Shown: piece by piece, positions 18,950 to 28,930 of the stretch
Numbering within the stretch: position 1 is the stretch's first letter
Layout of the letters: each line of letters starts with the position of its first letter
Source: Gammaproteobacteria bacterium
GTDB lineage: Bacteria; Pseudomonadota; Gammaproteobacteria; Enterobacterales; Kangiellaceae
DNA: 64,000 nucleotides
Direction of reading: 5' to 3'
NCBI GenBank assembly: GCA_013373375.1
Contig: JABXHY010000026.1
Span: 1 to 64,000 of the forward strand
Notes under the pieces: model-generated
Told to the model about the DNA's origin: nothing
The model's input: the letters and a program-made list of their open reading frames with translations, nothing else
Database searches by the model: none
Translations under genes and position numbers: made by a program

Positions 18950-19891
18950 ATGAGTTTTACTATTTTACAGCGATCCCGTCACGGCATTCGCAGTTTAAAA
19001 GTGACCCGGTCTGTTATCACGACGTTAGCTGTTTTCGCTCTTGCATTACCAGTGATTACTGGTATCGCAGGGTATCAGTATGCAAAGTATAAAGGACACA
19101 TCGCGGATGTTAGTCAGACAACTGTTGAAGATTGGCGAGAACAATTGACCTCTCAAAAGACAGCACTTGAAAAAGCTAAGACAACTTCTCAAAAGCAAAT
19201 TAATGCATTAATGGCGAGAGTTGGGATACTACAGGCTCACGTCAGAAGGCTGGATGCAGCGGGTGCGCGTATTGCTACGATAGCAGGTATTGATAGTAAT
19301 GAGTTTAACTTTAATGAAGCGCCTGCTATTGGCGGGCCAGAAGAAATTGCTGAATTAAAAGAAATTGCGAGCAACGAAGTCAGCTTCCTTGCTTCACTTG
19401 ACGAACTTAATGGTCAGTTGCTCAATCGAGAGCAGCAATTATCAGCTCTCGAATCTCTTGTTTTGGATAAACAAATTGGCGTTGAGCGTTACATTTCAGG
19501 CCGTCCAATTGCCAAAGGGTGGATGTCTTCATTTTATGGAAGAAGAACCGATCCTTTTTCTGGCCGTCCTGCATGGCACGCCGGACTTGATTTCGCTGGA
19601 AAAGAAGGCTCCGCCGTCGTTTCGACAGCAGCTGGAGTCGTTACTTTTGTTGGCGAGCGTTATGGTTACGGGTTGTTAGTGGAAATTAGTCATGGTGATG
19701 GCTTTGTAACTCGCTATGCTCATAATAAAGAAGCGACCGTGAAAGTCGGTGAAGTTGTAAGCAAACATCAGAAGATAGCATTGATGGGGAATTCGGGCCG
19801 CTCGACTGGCGCGCATGTTCACTATGAGATTTTAAAAGATGGTAAACAAGTTAATCCGCTGAAGTATGTCAATCGACGAAGTAAGTCTTAG
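18950..19891 (+). CDS. M23 family metallopeptidase, membrane-anchored
   Basis: This is a periplasmic peptidoglycan endopeptidase of the LytM/M23 type. The 313-residue product has an N-terminal membrane segment (about residues 22-45), a coiled coil at about 55-110 and a second helical stretch near 130-180. The C-terminal M23 domain keeps the zinc ligands and active site: HAGLDFAG, the HGDGFVTRYAHN loop and GAHVHYEI. All catalytic residues are present, so it is probably an active hydrolase rather than an EnvC/NlpD-type activator. The lpxC - M23 - secA order is common in pseudomonads and relatives. Confidence 0.9.
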   Translation: MSFTILQRSRHGIRSLKVTRSVITTLAVFALALPVITGIAGYQYAKYKGHIADVSQTTVEDWREQLTSQKTALEKAKTTSQKQINALMARVGILQAHVRRLDAAGARIATIAGIDSNEFNFNEAPAIGGPEEIAELKEIASNEVSFLASLDELNGQLLNREQQLSALESLVLDKQIGVERYISGRPIAKGWMSSFYGRRTDPFSGRPAWHAGLDFAGKEGSAVVSTAAGVVTFVGERYGYGLLVEISHGDGFVTRYAHNKEATVKVGEVVSKHQKIALMGNSGRSTGAHVHYEILKDGKQVNPLKYVNRRSKS

Positions 19892-19899
19892 AAACATCT

Positions 19900-19930
19900 A
19901 AAAAGCCGGTATCTTTACCGGCTTTTTATT
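19900..19930 (+). terminator. intrinsic terminator after the M23 peptidase gene
   Basis: AAAAAGCCGGTA-TCTT-TACCGGCTTTTT is a near-perfect inverted repeat followed by ATTATT. The A-rich left arm would let it act in both directions. Confidence 0.85.
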
Positions 19931-19992
19931 ATCCCCCTTGTATTTATTCAATAAATCACCATATTCCTCACATGTTCACGTTGCTAAACGTT

Positions 19993-20019
19993 TTTACATC
20001 CCATTGAATGCGATACAAT
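19993..20019 (+). promoter_or_regulatory. possible secA promoter
   Basis: TACAAT at 20014-20019 is a good -10 box. TTTACA at 19993-19998 could be the -35, although the 15-bp spacing is short. It lies about 50 bases before the secA ATG. Confidence 0.4.
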
Positions 20020-20068
20020 GCCTCGCAGAAAGCACATATAAAAACTATTAAAGATAAAGAGAATTCCA

Positions 20069-22828
20069 ATGTTCGGACAATTTTTAACCAAGATTTTTGG
20101 TAGTCGTAATCAGCGTATCTTAAAGCGTTTGCAAAAGCGTGTTGAAGCCATAAATGCTTTGGAGCCTGAACTCGAAAAACTGACGGATGAATCACTTCAG
20201 GAAAAGTCCAACGAATTAAAACAAAGAATTAGAGAAGGTGAAAGTCTGGATGATGTTCTTCATGAAGCTTTTGCTCTAGCGCGTGAAGCCAGTAAACGTG
20301 TTATGAAAATGCGCCACTTTGATGTGCAACTGGTTGGCGGAATGGTGTTACATGAGGGCAAAGTGTCGGAGATGCGTACTGGTGAGGGTAAAACACTGGT
20401 TGCAACGTTACCTGCTTATTTAAACGCGCTGTCTGGAAAAGGTGTTCATGTCATCACTGTCAACGACTACCTCGCTCAGCGAGATGCTGACTGGATGCGT
20501 CCTCTTTATGAGTTTTTAGGATTAAGTGTTGGCTGTGTGCTTTCGGGACAATCTCCTGAAGAGAAAAAGCGAGCATATGCATGCGACATAACATACGGGA
20601 CAAACAATGAATTTGGCTTTGATTATCTACGCGATAATATGGCGTTTTCGCTTGAAGAAATGGTTCAGAGAGAACTTAATTTTGCCATTGTCGATGAGGT
20701 CGACTCGATTCTGATCGACGAGGCTAGAACGCCACTCATAATTTCAGGCGCCATGGAAGACAGTTCTGCGCTGTATAAACAAATGAATAAACTTATCCCG
20801 AAGCTTAAACAGCAAGTTGTCTCTGGTGAAGATGATGATGAAGTTATTGAAGAGGCGGGTGACTTTACTATTGATGAAAAATCTAAGCAGGTACATTTTA
20901 CCGAGCAAGGTCAGGAGCGAATAGAAGAGCTTTTGAGTCAATCAGGTTTGTTACCTGAGGGGCAAAGTTTGTATTCTGCTCAGAGTATTTCTTTACTTCA
21001 TCACGTCAATGCAGCGCTAAGAGCGCATACGTTATTTAAGAAGGACGTCGACTACATAGTGCAAAACGGTGACATTGTTATTGTTGATGAGCACACAGGG
21101 CGAACAATGCCTGGGCGTCGATGGTCAGAAGGATTACATCAAGCTGTTGAAGCAAAAGAAGGTGTATCCATTCAAAATGAGAACCAAACACTCGCTTCCA
21201 TAACCTTTCAGAATTACTTCCGAATCTATAACAAACTTGCGGGTATGACAGGTACAGCGGATACTGAGGCTTTCGAGTTACAGCAAATTTATGGATTAGA
21301 AGTTGTCGTTATCCCAACGAATAAGCCGATGGTTCGTAATGATATGCCTGATCTTGTCTTTCTAACGAGAGATGCAAAATACAAAGCTTTAATTGAGCAA
21401 ATTGAAAGCTGCCGAGATAAAGGTCAACCTGTATTAGTGGGTACAGCGTCGATTGAAACTTCTGAATTGTTATCATCAGTATTAAAACAGAAAAAAATTG
21501 AACATAAAGTTCTTAACGCAAAATTTCATGAGCAAGAAGCTCAGATTATTTCCGATGCAGGGCGGCCAGGTGTTGTTACGATAGCAACTAATATGGCCGG
21601 TCGTGGTACCGATATTGTGCTTGGTGGAGCATTTAAACCGGAAATCGAGCAACTGCTAGCAAAAAATCCAGGGAAAACTCGAGAAGAGCTGTCGGATAGA
21701 ATCGAAGCGATCGAAAGTGATTGGCAAAAACGTCATGATCAAGTACTCGAAGCAGGAGGTCTGGCAATTCTGGGATCTGAGCGACACGAATCTCGCCGAA
21801 TTGATAATCAGTTGCGAGGTCGTGCAGGCCGGCAAGGTGACCCCGGATTAAGTCGCTTCTTTCTCTCGCTTGACGATGATTTGATGAGAATATTTGCGCC
21901 TGAGCGAATGGTAAATATGTTGCGTAAATTTGGTTGGGAAGAAGATGAAGCAATCGAACATAAGATGGTGACAAGAGCGATCGAAAATGCTCAACGGAAA
22001 GTAGAAGCTCGTAACTTTGAAATTCGAAAGCAATTGCTGGAATATGACGATGTTGCTAATGATCAAAGAAAAGTTATCTATGAACAGCGTCATGAGTTAA
22101 TGGCCAGCGATGATATTTCAGAAACGATCGAAGCCGTTCGGTATGATGTTCTTGTTGATATGATTAGTGGTTATATTCCACCCCAAAGTATTGAATCTAT
22201 GTGGGATATTCAAGGACTGGAAGATCACCTTAAGTCTGAATTTTTGATTGAGTTGCCAATTAAAAAATGGTTAGAAGAAGACGATGAATTACACGAAGAG
22301 CAACTACGAGACAAGATTATTGACGCGGTTGTGCAATCTTATAAAGATAAAGAGTCGGCTGTCGGTGGTGATGTATTACGTCATTTTGAAAAATCGATAA
22401 TGTTGCAAACCTTAGATTCAAATTGGAGAGAACATTTGGCGGCGATGGATCATCTTCGACAAGGGATACATTTAAGAGGTTACGCACAAAAGAATCCTAA
22501 GCAGGAGTACAAAAGAGAAGCATTCGAGTTATTTACCGAAATGCTTGGCTCAATAAAGCATGAAGTAGTGGGGATTTTGTCAAAAGTTCAAGTGCGTTCA
22601 GAAGAAGACGCTGCAGCTGTTGAAGCACAGCGTAGAAAAGAAGCTGAAGCCGCAAGGATGAAGTTCCAGCATCAACAAGCCAGTGCAATGGGAGCTGAAG
22701 AACCAAATTCAGAGGAGGCAAAGCCATCTGAGCCTTTCGTAAGAGATGGGGTGAAAGTCGGTAGAAATGATCCCTGTCCTTGCGGCTCAGGCAAAAAATA
22801 TAAACAGTGCCACGGAAAATTAAATTAA
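20069..22828 (+). CDS. secA: preprotein translocase ATPase SecA
   Basis: SecA drives post-translational export of unfolded proteins through SecYEG. The 919-residue protein has Walker A in [17 protein letters not shown] (about residues 102-118), [20 protein letters not shown], the DEAD-motor motif NMAGRGTDI, and the [24 protein letters not shown] block. The C-terminal zinc-binding tail [14 protein letters not shown] interacts with SecB and phospholipid. Full length; RBS-like AAAGAGAA precedes the ATG. It is followed 3 bases later by mutT. Confidence 0.98.
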   Translation: MFGQFLTKIFGSRNQRILKRLQKRVEAINALEPELEKLTDESLQEKSNELKQRIREGESLDDVLHEAFALAREASKRVMKMRHFDVQLVGGMVLHEGKVSEMRTGEGKTLVATLPAYLNALSGKGVHVITVNDYLAQRDADWMRPLYEFLGLSVGCVLSGQSPEEKKRAYACDITYGTNNEFGFDYLRDNMAFSLEEMVQRELNFAIVDEVDSILIDEARTPLIISGAMEDSSALYKQMNKLIPKLKQQVVSGEDDDEVIEEAGDFTIDEKSKQVHFTEQGQERIEELLSQSGLLPEGQSLYSAQSISLLHHVNAALRAHTLFKKDVDYIVQNGDIVIVDEHTGRTMPGRRWSEGLHQAVEAKEGVSIQNENQTLASITFQNYFRIYNKLAGMTGTADTEAFELQQIYGLEVVVIPTNKPMVRNDMPDLVFLTRDAKYKALIEQIESCRDKGQPVLVGTASIETSELLSSVLKQKKIEHKVLNAKFHEQEAQIISDAGRPGVVTIATNMAGRGTDIVLGGAFKPEIEQLLAKNPGKTREELSDRIEAIESDWQKRHDQVLEAGGLAILGSERHESRRIDNQLRGRAGRQGDPGLSRFFLSLDDDLMRIFAPERMVNMLRKFGWEEDEAIEHKMVTRAIENAQRKVEARNFEIRKQLLEYDDVANDQRKVIYEQRHELMASDDISETIEAVRYDVLVDMISGYIPPQSIESMWDIQGLEDHLKSEFLIELPIKKWLEEDDELHEEQLRDKIIDAVVQSYKDKESAVGGDVLRHFEKSIMLQTLDSNWREHLAAMDHLRQGIHLRGYAQKNPKQEYKREAFELFTEMLGSIKHEVVGILSKVQVRSEEDAAAVEAQRRKEAEAARMKFQHQQASAMGAEEPNSEEAKPSEPFVRDGVKVGRNDPCPCGSGKKYKQCHGKLN

Positions 22829-22831
22829 TTC

Positions 22832-23218
22832 GTGATCAGTGTAAGTGCAGCCATAATACTTGATGGACGCAAAGTGCTTTTAGCACAGCGTCCTATGCAT
22901 AAGCATCAAGGCGGTAAGTGGGAGTTTCCAGGCGGAAAAGTCGAAAATGGAGAGACACCCGAAGAAGCTTTGATACGAGAGTGTAAAGAAGAAATTGGTA
23001 TAGTTGCAATCAGTCCAACATTGTTTGATTCTATTTTATTCGACTATCCAGAAAAGCAGGTTAGCTTACAATTTTATTTGGTTAAAAAGTTTGACGGTCA
23101 GCCAAAAGGAATTGAAGGTCAAAAAGTTGATTGGTTCAATATAGAAGCTTTGGGCAGCCTTTCTTTTCCTGAAGCAAATTTAAAAGTCGTAGAGTCTCTA
23201 ATGCGACTGGAATTATAA
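22832..23218 (+). CDS. mutT: 8-oxo-dGTP diphosphatase MutT (Nudix hydrolase)
   Basis: MutT sanitises the nucleotide pool by hydrolysing 8-oxo-dGTP. The 128-residue product has a full Nudix box, GKVENGETPEEALIRECKEE followed by IG, at about residues 36-58, preceded by the KWEFPGG motif. The GTG start lies 3 bases after the secA stop, so translation is probably coupled. secA-mutT linkage is conserved in gammaproteobacteria. Confidence 0.95.
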   Translation: MISVSAAIILDGRKVLLAQRPMHKHQGGKWEFPGGKVENGETPEEALIRECKEEIGIVAISPTLFDSILFDYPEKQVSLQFYLVKKFDGQPKGIEGQKVDWFNIEALGSLSFPEANLKVVESLMRLEL

Positions 23219-23240
23219 AGCTCTTTTCTGGAGCTTTGTT
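23217..23240 (+). terminator. probable terminator after mutT
   Basis: AAAGCTC-TTTTCTG-GAGCTTT is a 7-bp stem overlapping the mutT stop, followed by a short T-rich stretch (GTTAGTT). It is moderately convincing as an intrinsic terminator between mutT and the convergent yacG operon. Confidence 0.45.
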
Positions 23241-23310
23241 AGTTAGTATTGTTTGATAATTAGTTACTAAAAGCTTTATAGTTATTTAGCTTTTGCGTAT
23301 CCACTTCTAC

Positions 23311-23499
23311 TTAGTAATCAAACTTTGTTTCATCTTCTGGCTGAACGGGTGCTCCCGGAATTGCATGACTCTCACTTGCCCACTCTCCAAGATCAATAAG
23401 TTTACATCTTTCTGAACAAAATGGTTTGAACGGAAAGCTATCATTCCAGGCGACAGACTTTTTACAAGTTGGGCAGCTGACTAATCGATCTTTTTTCAT
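23311..23499 (-). CDS. yacG: DNA gyrase inhibitor YacG
   Basis: YacG is a small zinc protein that binds GyrB and inhibits gyrase. The 62-residue product has the four-cysteine zinc motif CPTCKK (about residues 9-14) and [16 protein letters not shown], typical of the family. It is the last gene of the leftward pilB-pilC-pilD-coaE-zapD-yacG run, an arrangement shared with E. coli and Vibrio. Confidence 0.93.
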   Translation of the reverse strand: MKKDRLVSCPTCKKSVAWNDSFPFKPFCSERCKLIDLGEWASESHAIPGAPVQPEDETKFDY

Positions 23500-23522
23500 A
23501 AGTATTTTGAATTAAAGGGTAT

Positions 23523-24284
23523 TTAGATACAAAGGCTAAAGTTAAAATTTAAACTTTCCCGGTGTTTCACTTTATTAAACTGTTCGGTTTGAGAATAAAA
23601 GTGAATTGAAATTCTATGCTTTCCGGCACTTACTTCTGGAAAAAGTGATTGATTATCGAGTAAATCAATTCTTAATAGGGTAACATTTGATGGAGGTTTT
23701 TCAATCAAAAAATCACCCATTGGAGCCTCTCCAGAAGTTACTTTTCCTGATTCGCGCGCTAATCGTAAAATAACACTAATGGATTTTTCCAATCCCTCTA
23801 GCTGGTTAATCCACTGGGCAATATGGTGCTGAATACTATCAATACTTCTATGACAAAATTGCCACAATTCGGGATTATCAGCTGCAATTACACCTGTTTG
23901 TATGCTTTGCTTGTTGGCCAAGTTTGAAAGTAACGAATGCTGCTTTAGTGAGTCGCCAATTTTACCCTGATGCTGAACCGCCCATCTGTGTAACTTTTTC
24001 ATTTTGTCGAGAAAAGACGAGAGTTTCGTCGTGTCGACTTCGGGGTTTCTTGAAAGCTCTTGATAAAAAGCGATCTGATTTTCGAGAGTTTTTATTAATT
24101 CTGACTTGATGTCTATTCGAGTAAGAAAATTAAGTAGATTGTCTAAAACTAAAAGTGCTGCTTGTTGAGTTTGGTGTGACTGAATGCGATTCAGTGATTT
24201 AAGTTGAAAAAGAGCTGCTTCCACACGAAGAAAGTGGCGATAAACCTGGGTCAATGGAAACTCAAAGTAGTTCGGAGTTTTCAT
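23523..24284 (-). CDS. zapD: cell division protein ZapD
   Basis: ZapD cross-links FtsZ filaments by binding the FtsZ C-terminal peptide. The 253-residue protein starts FEFPLTQVYRHFLRVE, a family hallmark. It has a long alpha-helical domain followed by a beta-rich C-terminal domain (about residues 160-250) containing APMGDFLIEKP. Length is normal. It overlaps coaE by 4 bases, supporting co-transcription with coaE and yacG. Confidence 0.95.
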   Translation of the reverse strand: MKTPNYFEFPLTQVYRHFLRVEAALFQLKSLNRIQSHQTQQAALLVLDNLLNFLTRIDIKSELIKTLENQIAFYQELSRNPEVDTTKLSSFLDKMKKLHRWAVQHQGKIGDSLKQHSLLSNLANKQSIQTGVIAADNPELWQFCHRSIDSIQHHIAQWINQLEGLEKSISVILRLARESGKVTSGEAPMGDFLIEKPPSNVTLLRIDLLDNQSLFPEVSAGKHRISIHFYSQTEQFNKVKHRESLNFNFSLCI

Positions 24285-24877
24285 TTTTTGCTCATGGATA
24301 AATATTGTTGGTGAAGAGGATCGACCAGACTTTTTAAATCACTTTTATGAATTGTATTATCGATAATGTCATCAGCTTTACTCAACCGAATCTCTCTGGA
24401 TATTTGTCGATTAATTATTGCTTTGACGTTTTCTTCAGACACGGAGTCTCGGGCGATAACACGTCTCACTTGCTCTTCAACAGGAATATCCACGACAAGA
24501 ATTCGATCCACGAGCATTTCGAGTTTATTTTCGAATAAAAGTGGAATATCGAGAATGACATAGCTTCCGGATGCTTTTTCTGCCTCTCTCAGTAGTCGAT
24601 TACGTATTTGGGGGTGCATTAAATTATTAAGCCACTCTAAACTTGATTCATTTGAGAAAACTTTCTCGCGTAAAGACTTTCGGTCCAGTTCTCCCGAATC
24701 AGTTAAAATATCGTTGCCAAACTTTTTAGCAATTTGCTTAACTGTTTTTGACCCTTTTTGCACCACTTCTCGAGCAATTTGGTCAGCGTCGATAATGGTA
24801 ATGCCGTAATTTTGAAATAGCTTTGCGATAGTTGACTTGCCACAGCCAACTCCGCCAGTCAGTCCTACTTTAAACAT
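24281..24877 (-). CDS. coaE: dephospho-CoA kinase
   Basis: CoaE phosphorylates dephospho-CoA in the last step of coenzyme A synthesis. The 198-residue product has the P-loop GLTGGVGCGKST at residues 5-16, DADQIAREVV, HPQIR and the LLFE lid region (DIPLLFENKLE). It lies between pilD and zapD, the usual genomic position in gammaproteobacteria with type IV pili. Confidence 0.96.
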   Translation of the reverse strand: MFKVGLTGGVGCGKSTIAKLFQNYGITIIDADQIAREVVQKGSKTVKQIAKKFGNDILTDSGELDRKSLREKVFSNESSLEWLNNLMHPQIRNRLLREAEKASGSYVILDIPLLFENKLEMLVDRILVVDIPVEEQVRRVIARDSVSEENVKAIINRQISREIRLSKADDIIDNTIHKSDLKSLVDPLHQQYLSMSKK

Positions 24878-24887
24878 TTAAATTCGC

Positions 24888-25787
24888 TTATAAGCCGGAA
24901 GATCGTAAATAGAAGTCTATGATTGTATCGCCCCAGAACAGGGTTATCCAGCCTGCGACAGCTAAATAGGGGCCAAAAGGTATTTGGCTGGAGCGATCGG
25001 TTTTTTTTAAGAGCATCAATGTTATACCGACGATAGCGCCAACGCCTGCGGATAATATAACAACAAGAAGAAGTTTATTTATTCCGACAAATGCTCCGAT
25101 GGCAGCTAAGAGCTTAAAATCTCCATAGCCCATTCCTTCTTTTTTTGTTGCTAGTTTAAAAAGCCAGTAAAATGACCACAAAGATAAATAACCTGCAAGA
25201 GCTCCTAGCAAAGACTCTGCGAGCGGCAAAGTTAATCCGAGGTAAGCAGACAGTAATCCCAACCAGAGCAAAATATAATTAATTGGATCCGGTAGTATTT
25301 TTTGGTCGATATCAATAAATATGAGACTGATAAGAAGGCTAGAGAAGATAAAAAAGCTAAGCGTTTCCCAAGAAAATCCAAATTGGTAAGCTAGCCAGCC
25401 GAATGTGGCACCCGTTAATATTTCGACAAAAGGGTATCGAATGCTAATGTAGGTTTTACACTGACTGCAACGAGCACCTTGGATGAGATAACTTACTACA
25501 GGAATGTTTTCCCAAGATCTTATAAGGTGGTTGCATTTAGGACAACGCGATCTTGGAGTAACAATGTTGAAGTGAGCATCGAGTAACTTGGAGTCTTTTG
25601 GCGCTCCTGTCACTGAGTATCCTTGCTCTGTAAGGATCTCCTTCGCCATATTGCCCCATTCACGGAACAACATGATAGGGTAGCGATATATCACAACATT
25701 TAGGAAACTCCCGACCATAAGGCCGAGAATTGTTGCTGTTATGATAAATATCGTAGGCGAACTGTCGAAAAGTTCGACGACAGTCAT
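24888..25787 (-). CDS. pilD: type IV prepilin peptidase and N-methyltransferase PilD
   Basis: PilD cleaves the leader of type IV prepilins and related pseudopilins and methylates the new N-terminal residue. The 299-residue polytopic protein has the cytoplasmic zinc motif CPKC (about residue 86) with the matching CSQC. The two catalytic aspartates lie in DIDQKILPD and the GYGDFKL (GxGD) motif. N-terminal GSFLNVVIYRYP is also characteristic. It overlaps pilC by one base. Confidence 0.96.
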   Translation of the reverse strand: MTVVELFDSSPTIFIITATILGLMVGSFLNVVIYRYPIMLFREWGNMAKEILTEQGYSVTGAPKDSKLLDAHFNIVTPRSRCPKCNHLIRSWENIPVVSYLIQGARCSQCKTYISIRYPFVEILTGATFGWLAYQFGFSWETLSFFIFSSLLISLIFIDIDQKILPDPINYILLWLGLLSAYLGLTLPLAESLLGALAGYLSLWSFYWLFKLATKKEGMGYGDFKLLAAIGAFVGINKLLLVVILSAGVGAIVGITLMLLKKTDRSSQIPFGPYLAVAGWITLFWGDTIIDFYLRSSGL

Positions 25788-27046
25788 TAAACCACGGCAC
25801 CCAACTGGAAGATTGGTAGGTACATAGCGATGATAAGTCCACCAACCAAAACACCTAATACGCCCATTATTAGTGGTTCAAGTAATGAACTTAGGCCATC
25901 GACAGCATCGTCGACTTCTTGTTCGTAAATGTCTGCAACCTTGGTGAGCATTTGGTCTATTGCGCCTGATTCCTCACCTATAGCAACCATTTGGTTAACC
26001 ATATTAGGAAACATGCCTGTGCTTGTCATCGATAAGTTCATTTGCATACCGGTGGTAACGTCATCTCGAATTTTTAGAATGTTGGATCGGTATACATAGT
26101 TTCCAGAAGCGCCTGCTGCTGATTCAAGCGCCTCTACAAGAGGAACACCTGCGGCAAACGTGGTCGACAAGGTTCTGGCGAAACGAGCAACCGCTGCCTT
26201 ATTAAGAATGTCTCCGACAATTGGCAGCTTGAGAATCATTTTATCGACACCGTTACGATAGGCTTCAGAGTTTTTCGATAATTGCTTAAGACCAATAACA
26301 ATACCGATAATAATAATCACTATAAAAACCCAGCTGCTGGACAACCATCTTGATAAGTTGATCACCATTTGGGTAAATGCAGGAAGTTCCGCTCCAAAGC
26401 CTTTAAACAGTTCTTCAAAGGTTGGCACCACGAATAATAACAAAATCGCGGTTACTATAATTGCTGCAATTACAACTGCTGTTGGATAAAAAAGCGCCTT
26501 TTTGATTTTCGATTTTAAAGCCTCTGTTTTTTCTTTATACATAGCTATTCGATCGAGCATTTCCTCAAGAGCACCTGATTGCTCACCAGCTCCAACCAAG
26601 TCACAAAACAAATCATCGAAATATTTAGGGTGATTTCTCAAAGCTTCCGCCATAGACGCCCCTGATTCAATATCACCTTTTATGGTTAATACTAAATCCT
26701 GAACCGATGGGTTTTCATGTCCCTTACCGATAATGTCAAAAGACTGAACTAATGGGACGCCTGCTTTCATCATAGTCGCCAGCTGGCGAGCAATAATGGC
26801 TATGTCGGCTGGTCTGATAGGCTTTTTGCCACCACCGAACAAGGGTTCAGCTTTCTTAACGACTTTTTGAGGAATTATTCCCTGTTTTCTTAACTGTGCT
26901 TTTGCAATAGCTGCCGTGTCAGCAGGGAGCTCTCCTTTTACCTTATTTCCTTTTTTATCAACTCCGGAATAGGTATAAGTGATGACCTTTGGAGGCCCTG
27001 ATTTTTTCTTAGTTGTCGTTGGTTTTCTTTGAGATGCAACAGCCAT
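25787..27046 (-). CDS. pilC: type IV pilus inner-membrane platform protein PilC
   Basis: PilC is the inner-membrane assembly platform for the pilus motor. The 419-residue product has a Lys-rich N-terminus, then two GspF/PilC domains (about residues 80-205 and 280-405), each with the QLATMMKAGVPLVQS or LSTTFAAGVPLVEA type helix and followed by membrane segments. It ends in the hydrophobic GVLVGGLIIAMYLPIFQ. It starts 4 bases after the end of pilB. Confidence 0.96.
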   Translation of the reverse strand: MAVASQRKPTTTKKKSGPPKVITYTYSGVDKKGNKVKGELPADTAAIAKAQLRKQGIIPQKVVKKAEPLFGGGKKPIRPADIAIIARQLATMMKAGVPLVQSFDIIGKGHENPSVQDLVLTIKGDIESGASMAEALRNHPKYFDDLFCDLVGAGEQSGALEEMLDRIAMYKEKTEALKSKIKKALFYPTAVVIAAIIVTAILLLFVVPTFEELFKGFGAELPAFTQMVINLSRWLSSSWVFIVIIIIGIVIGLKQLSKNSEAYRNGVDKMILKLPIVGDILNKAAVARFARTLSTTFAAGVPLVEALESAAGASGNYVYRSNILKIRDDVTTGMQMNLSMTSTGMFPNMVNQMVAIGEESGAIDQMLTKVADIYEQEVDDAVDGLSSLLEPLIMGVLGVLVGGLIIAMYLPIFQLGAVV

Positions 27047-27050
27047 AATT

Positions 27051-28754
27051 TTAATCCTGTGTTACACGGTTAACTTCTTCAAGTGAGGTTAACCCTTGAA
27101 TCACTTTGAGTAATCCCGACTTCCTTAAGTCGTTGACGCCTTCTTTTGCCGCTTGGTCGGCAATATCAATTGCATTACCGCCTTCCATGATTATTCGCCC
27201 CATTTGTTCTGAAACTGGCATTACCTGATAAATACCTACTCGTCCTTTATACCCTTGTGTGCAATTATCACAACCAACTGGTTCATAAATATCAAAAGTT
27301 CCTACCTGTTGTTTGGTAAATCCGAGTTCAAGTTGTGCTTCTTTCGGCACCTCAATGATTCGCTTACAATTGCCGCAAAGCCTTCTGGCAAGTCGCTGTG
27401 CAATAACTAGATTCACACTCGTCGCTATGTTAAACGGCGCAACTCCCATATTAACCAGTCGAGTTAGAGTCTCAGGTGCGCTGTTGGTATGCAGTGTGGA
27501 CAATACCATGTGACCAGTTTGTGCAGCTTTAATGGCAATTTCAGCCGTTTCAAGGTCACGAATCTCACCTACAAGTATTACATCTGGATCTTGACGTAGA
27601 AATGCTCGTAGTGCTGATGAAAAGTCCAGTCCCGCTTTTGGATTAACATTTACCTGATTGATACCTGAGAGATTTATTTCCACTGGATCCTCTGCTGTGG
27701 ATATATTTCGCTCTGGTTCATTCAGCATGTTCACACCTGTATACAGTGAAACGGTTTTACCGGATCCCGTAGGTCCTGTAACAAGCACCATGCCTTGTGG
27801 CTTAAATAATGCCGTTTCATACAACTTTCTTTGCTCAGGCTCATAACCGAGTACTTCGATACCCAGCATTGCACTTGATGGATCGAGTATCCGCATTACC
27901 ACTTTTTCACCAAACAAGGTAGGAAGTGTACTGACACGAAAGTCGATTGATTTATTTTTGGATAGCTTTAATTTAATCCGGCCATCTTGAGGTTTGCGTT
28001 TTTCGGAAATATCGAGCCTAGACATTACTTTAAGTCGTGCTGAAATACGCGTCGACAAATTAACTGGAGGGCTCGAGACTTCATGTAATATGCCATCAAT
28101 ACGGAATCTAACGCGATAGTTTTTCTCGTAAGGCTCAAAGTGTAAGTCGGACGCGCCTTTTTTTATTGCGTCTAGCAAAATTTTATTCACAAATCGAACG
28201 ATCGGAGCGTCATCAGAACCCGCGGAATCGTCCTCGGCCTCTTTTTGATCACCCGAATCAACATCTAGATTGTCCAGGTCGGCATCATCAAACTCAGCAA
28301 GACTTTGACTCTCTTGCTCGTCGAGTACCTTGTCGATAATTTTGGCAAGCTTATCGTCTTGAACGAGGACTGCCTCGACGGTGAGTTTACTCTGAAACTG
28401 GAATTCGTCGAGTGCTAATAAATTAGTGGGGTCCGAAACAGCAACAAATAACCGTTTGCCTCTTTTGTAGATTGGCACAGCGTGGTGTTTAGCAATTAGC
28501 TTTTCATCAACCACATTCTTAGGAAGAAGTTCGTAGTCAATTGAGTCTAAGTCAAATAGTGGTACACCGAATTCGACCGATGCAATCGTTGCAAGCTTAA
28601 GCGCATCAATAAGGCCATTGCTAATGAGGTGCGAAACGACCGGAACTCCGGCCTTTGCGGCTTGCTCAGTAGCTTCTGCTGCGTCAGACTCAGAGATTAG
28701 GTCTTCACTAACTAAGCGTCGAGTGAGCCCGCTGACAACTGTATTCGAAACCAT
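27051..28754 (-). CDS. pilB: type IV pilus extension ATPase PilB
   Basis: PilB powers pilus polymerisation. The 567-residue protein has an N-terminal MshEN-type domain (about residues 1-150) and a GspE ATPase domain. This contains Walker A GPTGSGKT (about residue 327), the Asp box, Walker B DPDVILVGEIRDLETAE and the His box TGHMVLSTLHTN. A four-cysteine zinc site (CGNCKR and CDNC) lies near residues 460-500. First gene of a leftward pilBCD-coaE-zapD-yacG operon. Confidence 0.96.
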   Translation of the reverse strand: MVSNTVVSGLTRRLVSEDLISESDAAEATEQAAKAGVPVVSHLISNGLIDALKLATIASVEFGVPLFDLDSIDYELLPKNVVDEKLIAKHHAVPIYKRGKRLFVAVSDPTNLLALDEFQFQSKLTVEAVLVQDDKLAKIIDKVLDEQESQSLAEFDDADLDNLDVDSGDQKEAEDDSAGSDDAPIVRFVNKILLDAIKKGASDLHFEPYEKNYRVRFRIDGILHEVSSPPVNLSTRISARLKVMSRLDISEKRKPQDGRIKLKLSKNKSIDFRVSTLPTLFGEKVVMRILDPSSAMLGIEVLGYEPEQRKLYETALFKPQGMVLVTGPTGSGKTVSLYTGVNMLNEPERNISTAEDPVEINLSGINQVNVNPKAGLDFSSALRAFLRQDPDVILVGEIRDLETAEIAIKAAQTGHMVLSTLHTNSAPETLTRLVNMGVAPFNIATSVNLVIAQRLARRLCGNCKRIIEVPKEAQLELGFTKQQVGTFDIYEPVGCDNCTQGYKGRVGIYQVMPVSEQMGRIIMEGGNAIDIADQAAKEGVNDLRKSGLLKVIQGLTSLEEVNRVTQD

Positions 28755-28930
28755 TAGTAAACTTTTCTCGGTGAATAAAAATCTATAAATTTCCGTTAGT
28801 TATAGCATTAAATTAATGAAAATTCCTGCAATTTTCAGATATTCTTCCAAATACTCGACCAGCCGCACAATAAATGCTAGCTTTCCTACTAATTTTACTG
28901 TCAAAACACAATAATACTGAGAGTTCTCTA

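Noticed and set aside
28874..28930. Upstream ATG for the GT2 gene, adding 19 residues
   Set aside because: It adds a hydrophobic and charged extension before the normal GT-A start (VSVVIPAKNEG) and has no better ribosome site than the ATG at 28931.
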